From the NCBI GenBank assembly GCA_029259715.1, contig JAJDEP010000009.1, positions 20,720-84,719 of the forward strand: 64,000 bases of DNA, written 5' to 3'. Source of the DNA: Planctomycetota bacterium. GTDB taxonomy: Bacteria; Planctomycetota; B15-G4. Shown here in pieces: positions 36,543 to 45,405 of this stretch (the first letter of the stretch is position 1; each line of letters opens with the position of its first letter). The notes beneath the pieces are model-generated. The model saw nothing but the letters and a program-made list of their open reading frames with translations. It made no database searches and was not told where the DNA came from. A program made the translations under genes and the position numbers.

Positions 36543-38504
36543 ATGACCACGGATCGTGAAGTCCGCGAGGGCCGCCACTGGTTCCGCGTCGCCGCTGTCG
36601 GCGAACTGCCCGAGGGCCGCGTGAAGACGGTGGTGGCGGGCCATCGCTCCCTGGCCCTGTCCCACTTCGAAGGCAAGCACTGCGCGCTCGACAACGCGTG
36701 CCCGCATCAGGGCGGTCCCCTCGGCGAGGGCTCCATCGAGGGCGGTTGGCTGCGCTGCCCCTGGCACGGCTGGGACTATCACCCCTGCACGGGCAAGTCG
36801 CCGGGGGGCTTCGGCGATGGCATCGAACAGTTCCCCGTGGAGGAACGCGACGACGGCCTCTGGGTGGGACTGCCCGAGGAAGAGGCGCCGCCCGAGACGG
36901 TCACCGACGTCATGGCCCGCACGCTCACCAACTGGGGCGTGACCCACGTCTTCGGCATGGTCGGGCACAGCAACCTCGGTCTGGCCGACGCGCTGCGGCG
37001 CGAGGAGCAGGCCGGCCGCCTGACGTTCATCGGGGTGCGCCATGAGGGCGCCGCGGCGTTCGCGGCCTCGGGCTACGCCAAGCTCACCGGCCGTCCGGCC
37101 GCCTGCCTGACCATCGCGGGCCCCGGCGCGACCAACCTGCTCACGGGCCTGTGGGACGCCAAGGTCGACCGCGCGCCGATCCTCGCGCTCACGGGCCAGG
37201 TCGATTCGCAGGTGCTGGGTCCCGGCGCCTTCCAGGAGGTCGACCTCGGCGCGGCCTTCGCCGCGGTGGCCGCGTGGAGCCAACCCGTCCTGGCCACCAG
37301 CAAGCACGCCGAGCTCGTCTCGCTCGCCGTGAAGCACGCGATCCTGCAACGCGACGTTGCGCACCTCGTCTTCCCCGACGAGGTGCAGACCCTGCCGGCT
37401 GGAGAGGGCGCGCAGCCGGCCGGGCCTGAGGGCCGCGTCACCCGGCGCACGATCACGCCGCCGGCCGAGTCCCTCGACGAGGCGGTGGCCCTGCTGGGCA
37501 AGGCCAAGCGTCCGGTCATCGTCGTCGGCCACGGCGCCCGCTTCGAGATGGACGCCGTGGTGGCCCTGGCCGAAAGCCTCTCCGCGCCGGTGATCACCAC
37601 CTTCAAGGGCAAGGGCCTGATCCCCGATGCGCACCCCCTGGCCGGAGGTGTCCTCGGTCGCAGCGGCACGCCCATCGCGAGCTGGTTCATGAACGAGGCC
37701 GACGCGCTGCTGGTGCTGGGCGCGTCCTTCGCCAATCACACGGGCATCACGCCCAAGCTGCCCACGGTGCAGGTGGACTTCGATCCCATGATCCTGGGCA
37801 AGACCCACCCGGTGGACGTGCTCGTGTGGGGCGAGATCGGCGTGACCGCCGGCCTGCTGCGCGAGCGGCTGCACGGACACACCGAGACCGTGGACGTGCG
37901 TCCCGAGCTGGCCGAGCGCTGGAAACTGTGGCGGGCCGAGAAGGCCAGCCGCGCCGCCGACGACCGCGGCGCGGGGGTGAACTCGGCGGCCGTGTTCGCG
38001 GCTCTCTCGCGGCACGCCGACCCCGACGCCGTCATCGCCGTGGACGTCGGCAACAACACCTACTCCTTCGGTCGCTACTTCGAGTGCGAGCGGCAGTCGG
38101 TGCTCATGTCGGGCTACCTCGGGTCCATCGGCTTCGGCTATCCGGCCGCCATGGGGGCTTGGGCTGCCGCGCCGCACCGGCAGATCCTCGCGGTCACCGG
38201 CGACGGCGGATTCGGCCAGTACATGGGCGAGCTCACCACGGCGGTGAAGCACGCCATGCCCATCAAGCACGTGCTGCTCAACAACAGCGAGCTCGGCAAG
38301 ATCAGCAAGGAGCAGCGGGCCGGGCACTGGGACGTGTGGCAGACGTCGCTGCACAACCCCGACTTCTCACGCTACGCCGAGAATTGCGGCGCCCTGGGCG
38401 TGCGCGTCACCGTGCTGTCCGAGCTCGACACGGCCCTGCAGCGGGTGCTCGCCCACGACGGTCCGGCCTTGCTCGAGGTGATCACCGACGCTGAGTTGAT
38501 CTGA
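36543..38504 (+). CDS. Rieske [2Fe-2S] domain fused to a thiamine-diphosphate enzyme
   Basis: The 653-residue protein has two parts. Residues 1-110 form a Rieske ferredoxin-like domain with Cys53-x-His55 (ACPHQGGPLG) and Cys72-x2-His75 (CPWHGWDY). Residues 115-653 are a complete ThDP enzyme of the acetolactate synthase/pyruvate oxidase group. Its Pyr domain has Glu168 (RHEGAAAFAASGYAKLTG), the central domain carries IVVGHGARFEMDAV, and the PP domain has GDGGFGQYMGE and LLNNSE for Mg-ThDP binding. The decarboxylating substrate is unknown. The iron-sulfur domain suggests electron transfer from the ThDP intermediate to a redox partner. The ATG at 36543 follows GGGGGATCG. The gene is alone between BtuF-like and the convergent acyl-CoA ligase. 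Confidence 0.9.
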   Translation: MTTDREVREGRHWFRVAAVGELPEGRVKTVVAGHRSLALSHFEGKHCALDNACPHQGGPLGEGSIEGGWLRCPWHGWDYHPCTGKSPGGFGDGIEQFPVEERDDGLWVGLPEEEAPPETVTDVMARTLTNWGVTHVFGMVGHSNLGLADALRREEQAGRLTFIGVRHEGAAAFAASGYAKLTGRPAACLTIAGPGATNLLTGLWDAKVDRAPILALTGQVDSQVLGPGAFQEVDLGAAFAAVAAWSQPVLATSKHAELVSLAVKHAILQRDVAHLVFPDEVQTLPAGEGAQPAGPEGRVTRRTITPPAESLDEAVALLGKAKRPVIVVGHGARFEMDAVVALAESLSAPVITTFKGKGLIPDAHPLAGGVLGRSGTPIASWFMNEADALLVLGASFANHTGITPKLPTVQVDFDPMILGKTHPVDVLVWGEIGVTAGLLRERLHGHTETVDVRPELAERWKLWRAEKASRAADDRGAGVNSAAVFAALSRHADPDAVIAVDVGNNTYSFGRYFECERQSVLMSGYLGSIGFGYPAAMGAWAAAPHRQILAVTGDGGFGQYMGELTTAVKHAMPIKHVLLNNSELGKISKEQRAGHWDVWQTSLHNPDFSRYAENCGALGVRVTVLSELDTALQRVLAHDGPALLEVITDAELI

Positions 38505-38525
38505 ACGCCGAGCTGCCCGGGGCCG

Positions 38526-38551
38526 GCCGGTCAGTCGGGCCGGTCAGTCGG
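38526..38551. repeat. 13-base direct duplication covering a stop codon
   Basis: GCCGGTCAGTCGG occurs twice without a gap. The second copy contains the last Asp codon and the TGA of the acyl-CoA ligase gene (minus strand), so a 13-base slip would have duplicated the gene end. It lies in the 39-base space between convergent genes. Confidence 0.65.
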
Positions 38552-40217
38552 GCATGTCGAACAAGGCGCGCAGCGCGAACTTCTTGACCTTGCCCGAGCC
38601 CGTGAGCGGGAAGGTGTCGAAGGTCTTCCACACCCGCGGCACCTTGAACGCGGCCAGGCGCTCGCCCACGTACGCGGCCAGGGCCTCGGTGTCGAGCGCG
38701 CTGCCGGCGGTGGGGATGATCGCCGCGGCCACCTCTTCGCCCAGCCGTTCGTGGGGCACGCCCACCACGGACGCGTCGGCCACGGACGGGTGGGTGCGCA
38801 GCACGGCCTCGATCTCGGCCGGCGCGACGTTCTCGCCGCCCCGGATGATCAGGTCCTTCAGGCGGCCGGAGATGTGCAGGTAGCCCTCGGCGTCCACCGA
38901 CCCGAGGTCGCCGGTGCGGAACCAGCCGTCGTCGGTGATCGCCGCGGCGGTGGCCGACTCGTCGTTGTGGTAGCCGACCATGACGTTGGGGCCCGAGACC
39001 CACACCTCGCCCTCGTCACCGATCGGGCGGGGGTCGCCGGTGGCGGGGTCGGCGATGCGCACCTGCACGTTGGGGAGAGGGCGCCCGACGGCATGGGCGC
39101 GCCGCTCGAACGGCTCCTCGGGGCGCACGCCGGTGACGCCGGGCGAGGTCTCGGTGAGTCCGTAGGCGATGCCGATGCCCGGGCAGTCGAGGCGGTCGCG
39201 GATCAGCTCCATGAGCGCGGCGGGCACCGGGGCGCCGGCCACGAATCCCGTGCGCAACGAGGCCGATGCGAAGTTCTCGCGGTCGGGGTGGTTGATCAGC
39301 GCGCTGAACATGGTCGGCACGCCGTGGAGGATCGTGATCTTCTCCTCGGCGATCAGGCGCAGGGCGGCGCCGGGTTCGAAGGCCGGGATGCAGCACAGCG
39401 TCGCGCCGTGGGTGTAGGCGCCCAGCACGCAGACCACGCAGCCGAAGCAGTGGAACAGCGGCACCATCAGGGCCACCCGGTCGTCGGGGGTGGTGTGCAT
39501 CAGTGCGCCGATGGCGTGGGCGTTGGCGATGAGGTTGGCGTGGCTGAGCATGACGCCCTTGGGGAAGCCCGTGGTGCCGGACGTGTACTGGATGTTGACC
39601 ACGTCCTCGGGGCGGCATGCGGCCTGTCGCTCGGCCAGCGCCTCCGCCGTGACGTGCCGGCTCCCGTCCATGACTTCGGCCAAGGAGAAGAGCGGTCCCC
39701 TGACCACGTCCTGGTCGCCGCTCATGGGGTGGATGCCGCGGGGCGCGAGCTCGCCGGGCCCGCTCGGCAACCACACGCGGTAGCGCAGGCGCGACAGGGC
39801 GGCGTCGCGCCGCTCGAACAGGCTGTCGAGCACTGCCGTGGGCTCGAGGTTGCCGTGACGCGCCCCGTGGAGGATGGCCACGGCCTGGCACTGGTCGAGC
39901 ACGTAGGCGAGCTCGTCGGCCTTGAGGGCGGTGTTGACGGTGACGAGCACCGCACCGATGCGGGCCAGGGCGAACTGCAGGGGCACCCAGTCCGGCACGT
40001 TCTGGGCCCACACCGCCACGTGCTCGCCGCGCTCGATGCCGAGGTACATGAGCCCCCGGGCGATGAGGTCGACGCGCTCGTCGAGCTGGCGGAAGGACAT
40101 CCGCAGGGGGGAGTCACCGTGGACGAAGGCCGGGTAGGTCAGTGCCTCGCCGTCGCCCCGACGTTCCACCAGGGTGCTCAGCAGGCTCCCGAGAGTGCCT
40201 TCCGCGATGGGTTCCAA
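38544..40217 (-). CDS. Acyl-CoA synthetase (AMP-binding, fatty-acid--CoA ligase type)
   Basis: A 557-residue member of the adenylate-forming family: IQYTSGTTGFPKGVMLSHAN for ATP binding, IAYGLTETSP, DDGWFRTGDLG, GRLKDLIIRGGENVAPAEIE and the C-terminal GSGKVKKFAL with the catalytic Lys. It activates a carboxylic acid to the acyl-AMP and then the CoA thioester; chain length cannot be predicted. I take the TTG at 40217 as start because GGGGAGAGGAG lies five bases upstream. The frame runs on to an ATG at 40358, but that part is Arg-rich and unlike the family. It is divergent from the radical SAM gene with 140 bases between. Confidence 0.92.
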   Translation of the reverse strand: MEPIAEGTLGSLLSTLVERRGDGEALTYPAFVHGDSPLRMSFRQLDERVDLIARGLMYLGIERGEHVAVWAQNVPDWVPLQFALARIGAVLVTVNTALKADELAYVLDQCQAVAILHGARHGNLEPTAVLDSLFERRDAALSRLRYRVWLPSGPGELAPRGIHPMSGDQDVVRGPLFSLAEVMDGSRHVTAEALAERQAACRPEDVVNIQYTSGTTGFPKGVMLSHANLIANAHAIGALMHTTPDDRVALMVPLFHCFGCVVCVLGAYTHGATLCCIPAFEPGAALRLIAEEKITILHGVPTMFSALINHPDRENFASASLRTGFVAGAPVPAALMELIRDRLDCPGIGIAYGLTETSPGVTGVRPEEPFERRAHAVGRPLPNVQVRIADPATGDPRPIGDEGEVWVSGPNVMVGYHNDESATAAAITDDGWFRTGDLGSVDAEGYLHISGRLKDLIIRGGENVAPAEIEAVLRTHPSVADASVVGVPHERLGEEVAAAIIPTAGSALDTEALAAYVGERLAAFKVPRVWKTFDTFPLTGSGKVKKFALRALFDMPD

Positions 40218-40357
40218 ATCCGCTCCTCTCCCCTTCCGGGTCGGCGCCTGTGCGCGACCCGCTCGGACCGCCGAGTCTAGCGCCCGGACCGGGGGCGGCG
40301 ACAGCGATCGGGGCCTCCGTGTCAGAACCGCGGGGCGGCGCACCGCTATGATGGACA

Positions 40358-41887
40358 ATGATGCGTGCTCTCCTCGTCCGTCCGCCTTCGATCCTCGGCC
40401 GCATTGGCCGTCAGAATCTGCAGCACCCGACCAACATCGTCGGCCTCGCGAGTGAGCTGATCGCCCGGGGACACGCCGCCCGCGTGCTCGACCTCGAGGT
40501 GGCGCCCGGGGGGCTGGACGAGCTCGACCGCGTGCTCCGGGAGTGGGACCCCGACCTGGTGGGGGTCTCGGTGGTCACGCCCCACGTGCCCGGCGCCGCG
40601 GCGCTGTTGGCTCGGGTGCGCGGGCAGCGACCGCGGGCCGTGCTGGTGGCCGGCGGGCCCCATGCGACCGCCCTGCCCGAGGACCTGCTCGACGAGATCC
40701 CGCCCCTCGACGCGATCTGCGTCGGCGAGGGCGACGAGAGCCTGCCGGAGCTCTGCAGCCTGATCGAGGCCGGCGCGCTGCGCGGCGGCGTCGGCGCCGA
40801 TCTCTCGGCCCTGACCGAACTGCCCGGCTTCGTCGTGCGCGGTCACGGGCACACCGGATGGCGCGAGCCCATCGGCGATCTCGATGCCCTCGCACCCCTC
40901 GACCGCTCGCTCCTCGACTGGGACGCCTACACGCGGTTGTCGGGGCACAAGGGGGTGGCCAGCCCGGGCGTCATCCGCAAGGGCATCCGCGCGACCCAGG
41001 TGCACCTCTCGCGGGGCTGCTACGCCCGCTGCGTCTTCTGCAGCACCAACGCCGTGTGGGGCGAGCGGGCCCGGCCCGGCATCCGGCGGCGCTCGGTGGG
41101 GGCTGTGCTCGAGGAGATCGATCGCCTGGCAGGCGACCACGGCATCAACCACCTCAACTTCGAGGACGACATCTTCCCGCCCACGCTCACCTACCTCGAG
41201 GAGCTGGGCCAGGCGCTCGTGGGCCGCGGCTTCACCTGGAGCTGTAACGCCCGCGTGGACGGCCTGCGGCGCGAACACTTCGAGCTCATGGCGGCCAGCG
41301 GCTGCCGCAAGATCGACTTCGGCGTCGAGAGCGGATCCGAGCGCATCCTCGAACTGAACAAGAAGCTCGTGACCCGTGATCGGGTCGTGACCGTCTTCGC
41401 GGAGGCCAAGCGGGTGGGCATCCTGCGCACGGCCTACCTGATGCTCGGCAGCCACGTCGACGAGACGCCGGACGAGGTCGAACAGACCTGGGCCCTGGCC
41501 AAGGAGATCGACCCGGACTTCGCGACCTTCACGGTGGCCTGCCCCTACCCGGGCACCGAGTTGTGGACGGTGTGCAACGAGCGCGGCTACCTCGAACGGC
41601 TGCCGTCCGGGCGACCCGACTGGAAGCGCTACGGCTACTACCCGGGCCTGCCGCCGTGGCGCTTCACCCATTTCAGCCCCGAGCAGATGCTCGCCACCCA
41701 GCAGCGCTTCCTGCGCCGCTTCTACCTCAACCCGCGCTTCGCCTGGCGCATGCTGCGGCGTGTGCGCGGGGGCGACAGCCTGGGCGCGCTGGTTACGGCG
41801 GGCCTCGACGTGGCCCACTTCCTGCTGAAGGACGTGGGGCGCCGGGTGCGGCGTCCCCTGCTGTCGTCAACGGGGGATCGCGGCTAG
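40358..41887 (+). CDS. B12-binding-domain radical SAM enzyme
   Basis: This 509-residue protein has an N-terminal Rossmann-like cobalamin domain (LVGVSVVTPHVPGAAALL, VLVAGGPHATALPEDLL). A radical SAM domain follows, with Cys221-x3-Cys225-x2-Cys228 in SRGCYARCVFCST, then EDDIFPPTLTYLEELG and FGVESGSERILELNKK. The DxHxxG cobalamin His is not seen (the matching region reads DLEVAPGG), so cobalamin is probably base-off without a protein His, as in class B methylases. The C-terminal 60 residues are basic. Substrate is unknown. Two ATG codons (40358 and 40361) are possible. Confidence 0.88.
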   Translation: MMRALLVRPPSILGRIGRQNLQHPTNIVGLASELIARGHAARVLDLEVAPGGLDELDRVLREWDPDLVGVSVVTPHVPGAAALLARVRGQRPRAVLVAGGPHATALPEDLLDEIPPLDAICVGEGDESLPELCSLIEAGALRGGVGADLSALTELPGFVVRGHGHTGWREPIGDLDALAPLDRSLLDWDAYTRLSGHKGVASPGVIRKGIRATQVHLSRGCYARCVFCSTNAVWGERARPGIRRRSVGAVLEEIDRLAGDHGINHLNFEDDIFPPTLTYLEELGQALVGRGFTWSCNARVDGLRREHFELMAASGCRKIDFGVESGSERILELNKKLVTRDRVVTVFAEAKRVGILRTAYLMLGSHVDETPDEVEQTWALAKEIDPDFATFTVACPYPGTELWTVCNERGYLERLPSGRPDWKRYGYYPGLPPWRFTHFSPEQMLATQQRFLRRFYLNPRFAWRMLRRVRGGDSLGALVTAGLDVAHFLLKDVGRRVRRPLLSSTGDRG

Positions 41888-41897
41888 ACTCGGGCCC

Positions 41898-42497
41898 ATG
41901 ACCCGCGCTGCGATGACCCTCACCGATGCCGTGGCGGCAGCGCTCAAGCAGTGCTGCGCCGAGCGTCCGCCCTTCGAGGAGATGATCCAGCGCGGGCGCG
42001 ACGCCATCATCCAGGCGGTGGACGAGGGCCTCGACCTCGACGCCATGTGGCTCGAGTCGGACGCGGACAAGCGGCTGCCCGGCAAGTACCGGCGGCATCA
42101 GGTGCACAACGACCCCGAGTGGGGCTTCACGGTGGTCGTGCTGTTGTGGGAGCCGGGCGCCACCACGCCCATCCACGACCACGACACCTGGTGCGTGTTC
42201 GCGGCGCTGCGCGGCGAGATGGAGGTCACCAACTACGAGGTCATCGGCAACGACGAGGGCCAGCCCCTGCGCCTGCGCGAGTGCGGTCGCGAGCAGATCT
42301 CGGCCTTCGCCGTGGGCGACAACGCCGCGGCCGAGACGGAGGTCCACCGCGTGCGCAACATCGGCACCGAGCGGGCCATCTCGTTGCACGTCTACGGTGA
42401 CGACCTGACCCAGCGCACCCTGTTCAACGGGCGCGGCATCCGCATCGAGGGCAAGACCGGCTGCATGGCCTTCCAGACCGGCGGCTCGGCCTACTGA
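41898..42497 (+). CDS. Cysteine dioxygenase-like cupin
   Basis: A 199-residue single-cupin protein. The iron site is recognisable as His93 and His95 (PIHDHDTWCVFAALRGEMEV) and His150 (VHRVRN), matching the three-His site of thiol dioxygenases that lack a Glu ligand. These enzymes oxidise cysteine or mercaptopropionate thiols to sulfinates. It starts 10 bases after the radical SAM stop. Substrate assignment is inference; related bacterial proteins include mercaptopropionate dioxygenases. Confidence 0.8.
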   Translation: MTRAAMTLTDAVAAALKQCCAERPPFEEMIQRGRDAIIQAVDEGLDLDAMWLESDADKRLPGKYRRHQVHNDPEWGFTVVVLLWEPGATTPIHDHDTWCVFAALRGEMEVTNYEVIGNDEGQPLRLRECGREQISAFAVGDNAAAETEVHRVRNIGTERAISLHVYGDDLTQRTLFNGRGIRIEGKTGCMAFQTGGSAY

Positions 42498-42545
42498 GGT
42501 CCGCGGGCCGGGCCTCGGCCTGTCGAGTCCCGCGGACGAACCTGC

Positions 42546-42923
42546 CTACGCGGGGATGGCCCCGAGATCGAAGGCGCCGTCACCGCCGCGCTGCGCCGGG
42601 AGGCTCTCGGCGATGTCGGTCGCGGTGATGGTCCCGTAGATGTGCGGGAAGAGTTGTCCGCCCCGGGAGGCCTCGAGCACCAGCCGCGTGCCGAGGGCGT
42701 CGGGATCGAGGCGCAACAACACCACGCCGACGCAGTGGCCGTAGTGCAGCGCGAGGGTCTCGGCCAGCTGGCTGCGGAAGGAGGCGTGGACGAAGCCCTC
42801 CTCGCCGGGTTCGGCGGGCACGCCGTCGGGGGTCGCATGCCAGATGGCGCCCAACTCGGGGTGGTCGCCCTCGCAGGCGCCGTCGTTCGCGCCGGCGTCG
42901 GTCTCGTAGAGCCCGCCGCTCAC
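42546..42923 (-). CDS. DUF952 protein
   Basis: The 125-residue product matches the DUF952 pattern: GFVHASFRSQLAETLALHYG, VVLLRLDPDALGTRLVLE and FPHIYGTITATDI. DUF952 folds resemble an ADP-ribosyltransferase-like barrel, but no activity is established. A Gly/Asp-rich N-terminus precedes the domain. The ATG overlaps the NUDIX stop by four bases, so the two are coupled. Confidence 0.83.
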   Translation of the reverse strand: MSGGLYETDAGANDGACEGDHPELGAIWHATPDGVPAEPGEEGFVHASFRSQLAETLALHYGHCVGVVLLRLDPDALGTRLVLEASRGGQLFPHIYGTITATDIAESLPAQRGGDGAFDLGAIPA

Positions 42924-43576
42924 GCCAGGATCTGCCGCAGGTGCGGGATGATCAGGGCCGACCAGGTCTCGAAGCGGTCGGCCTCGAGGGCGGCCAGCTC
43001 CTCGAGCGCATCGATGGTGACGAAATGGCCCTCGAGCACGTCCGTCTCACGGATGGTGACCTCGGGCGTCTCGCAGCGGGCCTGGTGGACGATGCCGAAG
43101 TGAACCGACCCCACGTCGCCCGACTCGTCGTTGATGGCACCGACGGGCCGCAGGTTGTACGAGGTCTCGATGACGAGCTCCTCTTCGAGTTCGCGGCGAC
43201 AGCCCGCGTCGAGGATGTCGAGCTCGGTGTCGGCGTCGCCCGCCTCGTCGTCGAGATCGATGGGATTGATGTGACCGCCGACGCCGATGGAGAGCTTGCC
43301 GTGCAGGCGCGCCTCGCCGCCGGCCTCCAGCCGCTTGAGCAGCAGGATCTCGTCGCCGTGGGTCATCAACGTGTAGGGGATGATCTGCTTGAGCGAGGAG
43401 TCGTGCTCGGCCCAGCGGCGCTCGACGAAGAAGCCGTGCTCGCGGATGCGACCGGTCCACGTGGCGAGCTCGCGGGAGTGGCCGCCTTGCTCGGGATCCT
43501 TGCCGAGGCCCGCGAAGCCGTGGGGGAACGACAGGTCGAACAGGTCGTAGCGCTTGACGACGTAGACGAATTCCAC
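42920..43576 (-). CDS. NUDIX-domain hydrolase
   Basis: The 218-residue protein has a 90-residue N-terminal region and a NUDIX domain. The box reads GHINPIDL, a Glu/Asp-rich insert, then CRRELEEELVIET, so the core R-E-x-x-E-E is intact but a Val-Ile replaces the usual Gly-Ile. Such enzymes hydrolyse nucleoside diphosphates linked to another moiety; the substrate is unknown. The start is a GTG at 43576 with GGGGAGG seven bases upstream. The frame remains open far upstream through the RNase P gene, which is coincidental. It is divergent from rnpB. Confidence 0.85.
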   Translation of the reverse strand: MEFVYVVKRYDLFDLSFPHGFAGLGKDPEQGGHSRELATWTGRIREHGFFVERRWAEHDSSLKQIIPYTLMTHGDEILLLKRLEAGGEARLHGKLSIGVGGHINPIDLDDEAGDADTELDILDAGCRRELEEELVIETSYNLRPVGAINDESGDVGSVHFGIVHQARCETPEVTIRETDVLEGHFVTIDALEELAALEADRFETWSALIIPHLRQILA

Positions 43577-43702
43577 GGTGTGGCCTCCCCGACGGTGGTC
43601 CGGCGGCTCCCCGCCGATTCGGCTATCATGCATGGTCGCGCGCCGTGGTCGAGATCCACAAGCTCGAGTCGCCGCGCGCACGCTCTTTGAATTTTGCGGG
43701 AT

Positions 43703-44139
<437 letters not shown>

Positions 44140-44155
44140 GTCCCGCACCTTTTTC

Positions 44156-44191
44156 TCACGCGCGCTTCTCGCGCGTGAAACGCGCGCGAGA
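44156..44191 (+). terminator. Alternative hairpins after rnpB (possible 3' end or attenuator)
   Basis: TCACGCGCG (44156-44164) pairs perfectly with CGCGCGTGA (44170-44178), a 9-base stem with a 5-base loop. The second arm can alternatively pair as TCTCGCGCG (44167-44175) with CGCGCGAGA (44183-44191), also 9 bases. The two stems are mutually exclusive. A short T tract lies before, not after, the structure, so this is not a classical intrinsic terminator. Confidence 0.4.
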
Positions 44192-44351
44192 CCGCATTCC
44201 TGGCGCGAGCACGGGGATTCGCCGTTCCCCCGCTCAGAGGGCCGTTTCGTCGCGGACAGTCGCTTCAGTCCGTCGGGCGTGGCGGTCGATGGGGGCAGTG
44301 GTCGGTCCTTACGACTCCCGAGTCGCTTCCCGGCGCGTGCCCGTCCCGGTC

Positions 44352-44380
44352 TTGACGGTTTCTGAGGCCGGGGATAACTT
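44352..44380 (+). promoter_or_regulatory. Candidate sigma-70-type promoter for the small exported protein
   Basis: TTGACG (44352-44357, five of six to the -35 consensus) is followed after 17 bases by TAACTT (44375-44380, three of six to the -10). Correct spacing and strand make it the best promoter-like match in this gap, about 120 bases before the TTG start. Confidence 0.35.
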
Positions 44381-44500
44381 TCGTCGTACGGGCACGGGCA
44401 GTGCCGTCAGACGCCTCGGGACGTCTGTGGGATCCTGCCGGGTTTCCACGCCCTCTCCGCCATCCCCCTTCCCGAGCAGCACCCAACCGGGCATTCACCT

Positions 44501-44761
44501 TTGAAGACCGCTGCGAAGTCTCGCTTGCTCCTGATCGCCGTGGCCGTCATGGCCGGGCTGATCATCTCCGCCTCGGAGATCCGAGCACTGTCGGTCTCCG
44601 ACCTGGATGGCGTGGGATCCGACGTCGCTGCCTTCTCGCCGCCGTCGAACCTGCCCTTCCTCGAGGGAGCGCCCTCGCCGTTGGTGCTGGTGGCCGTGGG
44701 CAGCCTGATCATCGGCATCACCCTCGCCCGCCGCCTGCGCAAGGGCGCCGCCCAGGCCTGA
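44501..44761 (+). CDS. Small exported protein with C-terminal sorting-signal-like tail
   Basis: The 86-residue product has an N-terminal hydrophobic segment (LLLIAVAVMAGLIISA) and a polar middle. It ends with Pro-Ser-Pro, a second hydrophobic stretch and ARRLRKGAAQA. The tripartite end (Pro-rich motif, membrane helix, basic cluster) resembles PEP-CTERM-type sorting signals, though the exact PEP motif is not there, and no exosortase gene is in the window. A simple two-helix membrane protein is the alternative. The TTG start has no convincing Shine-Dalgarno, so the start, and less likely the gene, is uncertain. It is convergent with ruvX. Confidence 0.55.
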   Translation: MKTAAKSRLLLIAVAVMAGLIISASEIRALSVSDLDGVGSDVAAFSPPSNLPFLEGAPSPLVLVAVGSLIIGITLARRLRKGAAQA

Positions 44762-44782
44762 GCGGGTCCGCCGGCCCGGCCT

Positions 44783-45223
44783 CTAACCGCTCGCGCGTTC
44801 CCGCTCGAGCAGGGTGGACAGGATCACCGCCGCGGCCGCCGAGTCGCGCAGTTTGCGCCGGTCACTCGGCCGCAGTCCCGCCCCTTTCAGGAATGACTCC
44901 GCCTCGTCGGTGCTAAGGCGCTCGTCCTCCATGTCGAGGGGCAGATCGAGAGCCGCGGCGCAGGCCTCGGCCCAGGTCCGGGCCTCGATGGCCATGGGCC
45001 CCTCGCTGCCGTTCATGTTGAGGGGCAGGCCGACGACCAGCCGTTCGATGCTGTGGGCTTCGGCGACGGCAGCGAGCGCCTCGAAGTCGACCTGGGGCTT
45101 GGTGCGCTGCACCGCCTGCAGGGGGTGACTGGCCAGTCCGAGCCCATCGCTCACCGCGACGCCGAGCCGTTTGCGTCCATAGTCGATGGAGAGGATCGGG
45201 CGATGCGTCACGAGATCGGACAC
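44783..45223 (-). CDS. ruvX: Putative pre-16S rRNA nuclease / Holliday junction resolvase-like YqgF
   Basis: This 146-residue RNase H-fold protein has ILSIDYGRKRLGVAVSDG with the first catalytic Asp, VVGLPLNMNGSEGP, and DERLSTDEAESFL with acidic active-site residues. It ends RDSAAAAVIL, with the last Asp. The family acts in 16S rRNA 5' maturation in E. coli and resembles RuvC. The start is a GTG. Length is normal. The 182-base gap to the divergent M28-like gene shows no clear promoter. Confidence 0.93.
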   Translation of the reverse strand: MSDLVTHRPILSIDYGRKRLGVAVSDGLGLASHPLQAVQRTKPQVDFEALAAVAEAHSIERLVVGLPLNMNGSEGPMAIEARTWAEACAAALDLPLDMEDERLSTDEAESFLKGAGLRPSDRRKLRDSAAAAVILSTLLERERASG

Positions 45224-45405
45224 TCCCGTCGAAAGACTACTGTCGTGGCCGGTGAAGCGGCCGCGAAGGCGGCGGCGAAAGACGCCGCAGGGACGTCAGA
45301 CTCCAACGTCTTCCTGAACATCGGCGTCGGGAGTATCGTCGGGGCGGACGTCACAGGCGCGGAATTTCCCGGCAGAGAGCGGTCGGGTGGACGGAGGTCG
45401 GGGAC

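Larger units (their letters stand above)
44140..44500. other. 361-base non-coding stretch downstream of rnpB
   Basis: This is the only long stretch without a protein or RNA gene. It holds a set of overlapping hairpin arms just after rnpB (44156-44191), a candidate promoter (44352-44380) and a GC-rich leader before the small exported protein. A 6-base inverted repeat (CAGACG/CGTCTG, near 44410-44430) lies in that leader. I found no open frame with a plausible ribosome-binding site and no recognisable riboswitch. Confidence 0.6.

Noticed and set aside
44156..44191. Classical intrinsic terminator after rnpB
   Set aside because: The stem is followed by GC-rich sequence rather than a T tract, so it is reported only as alternative hairpins.
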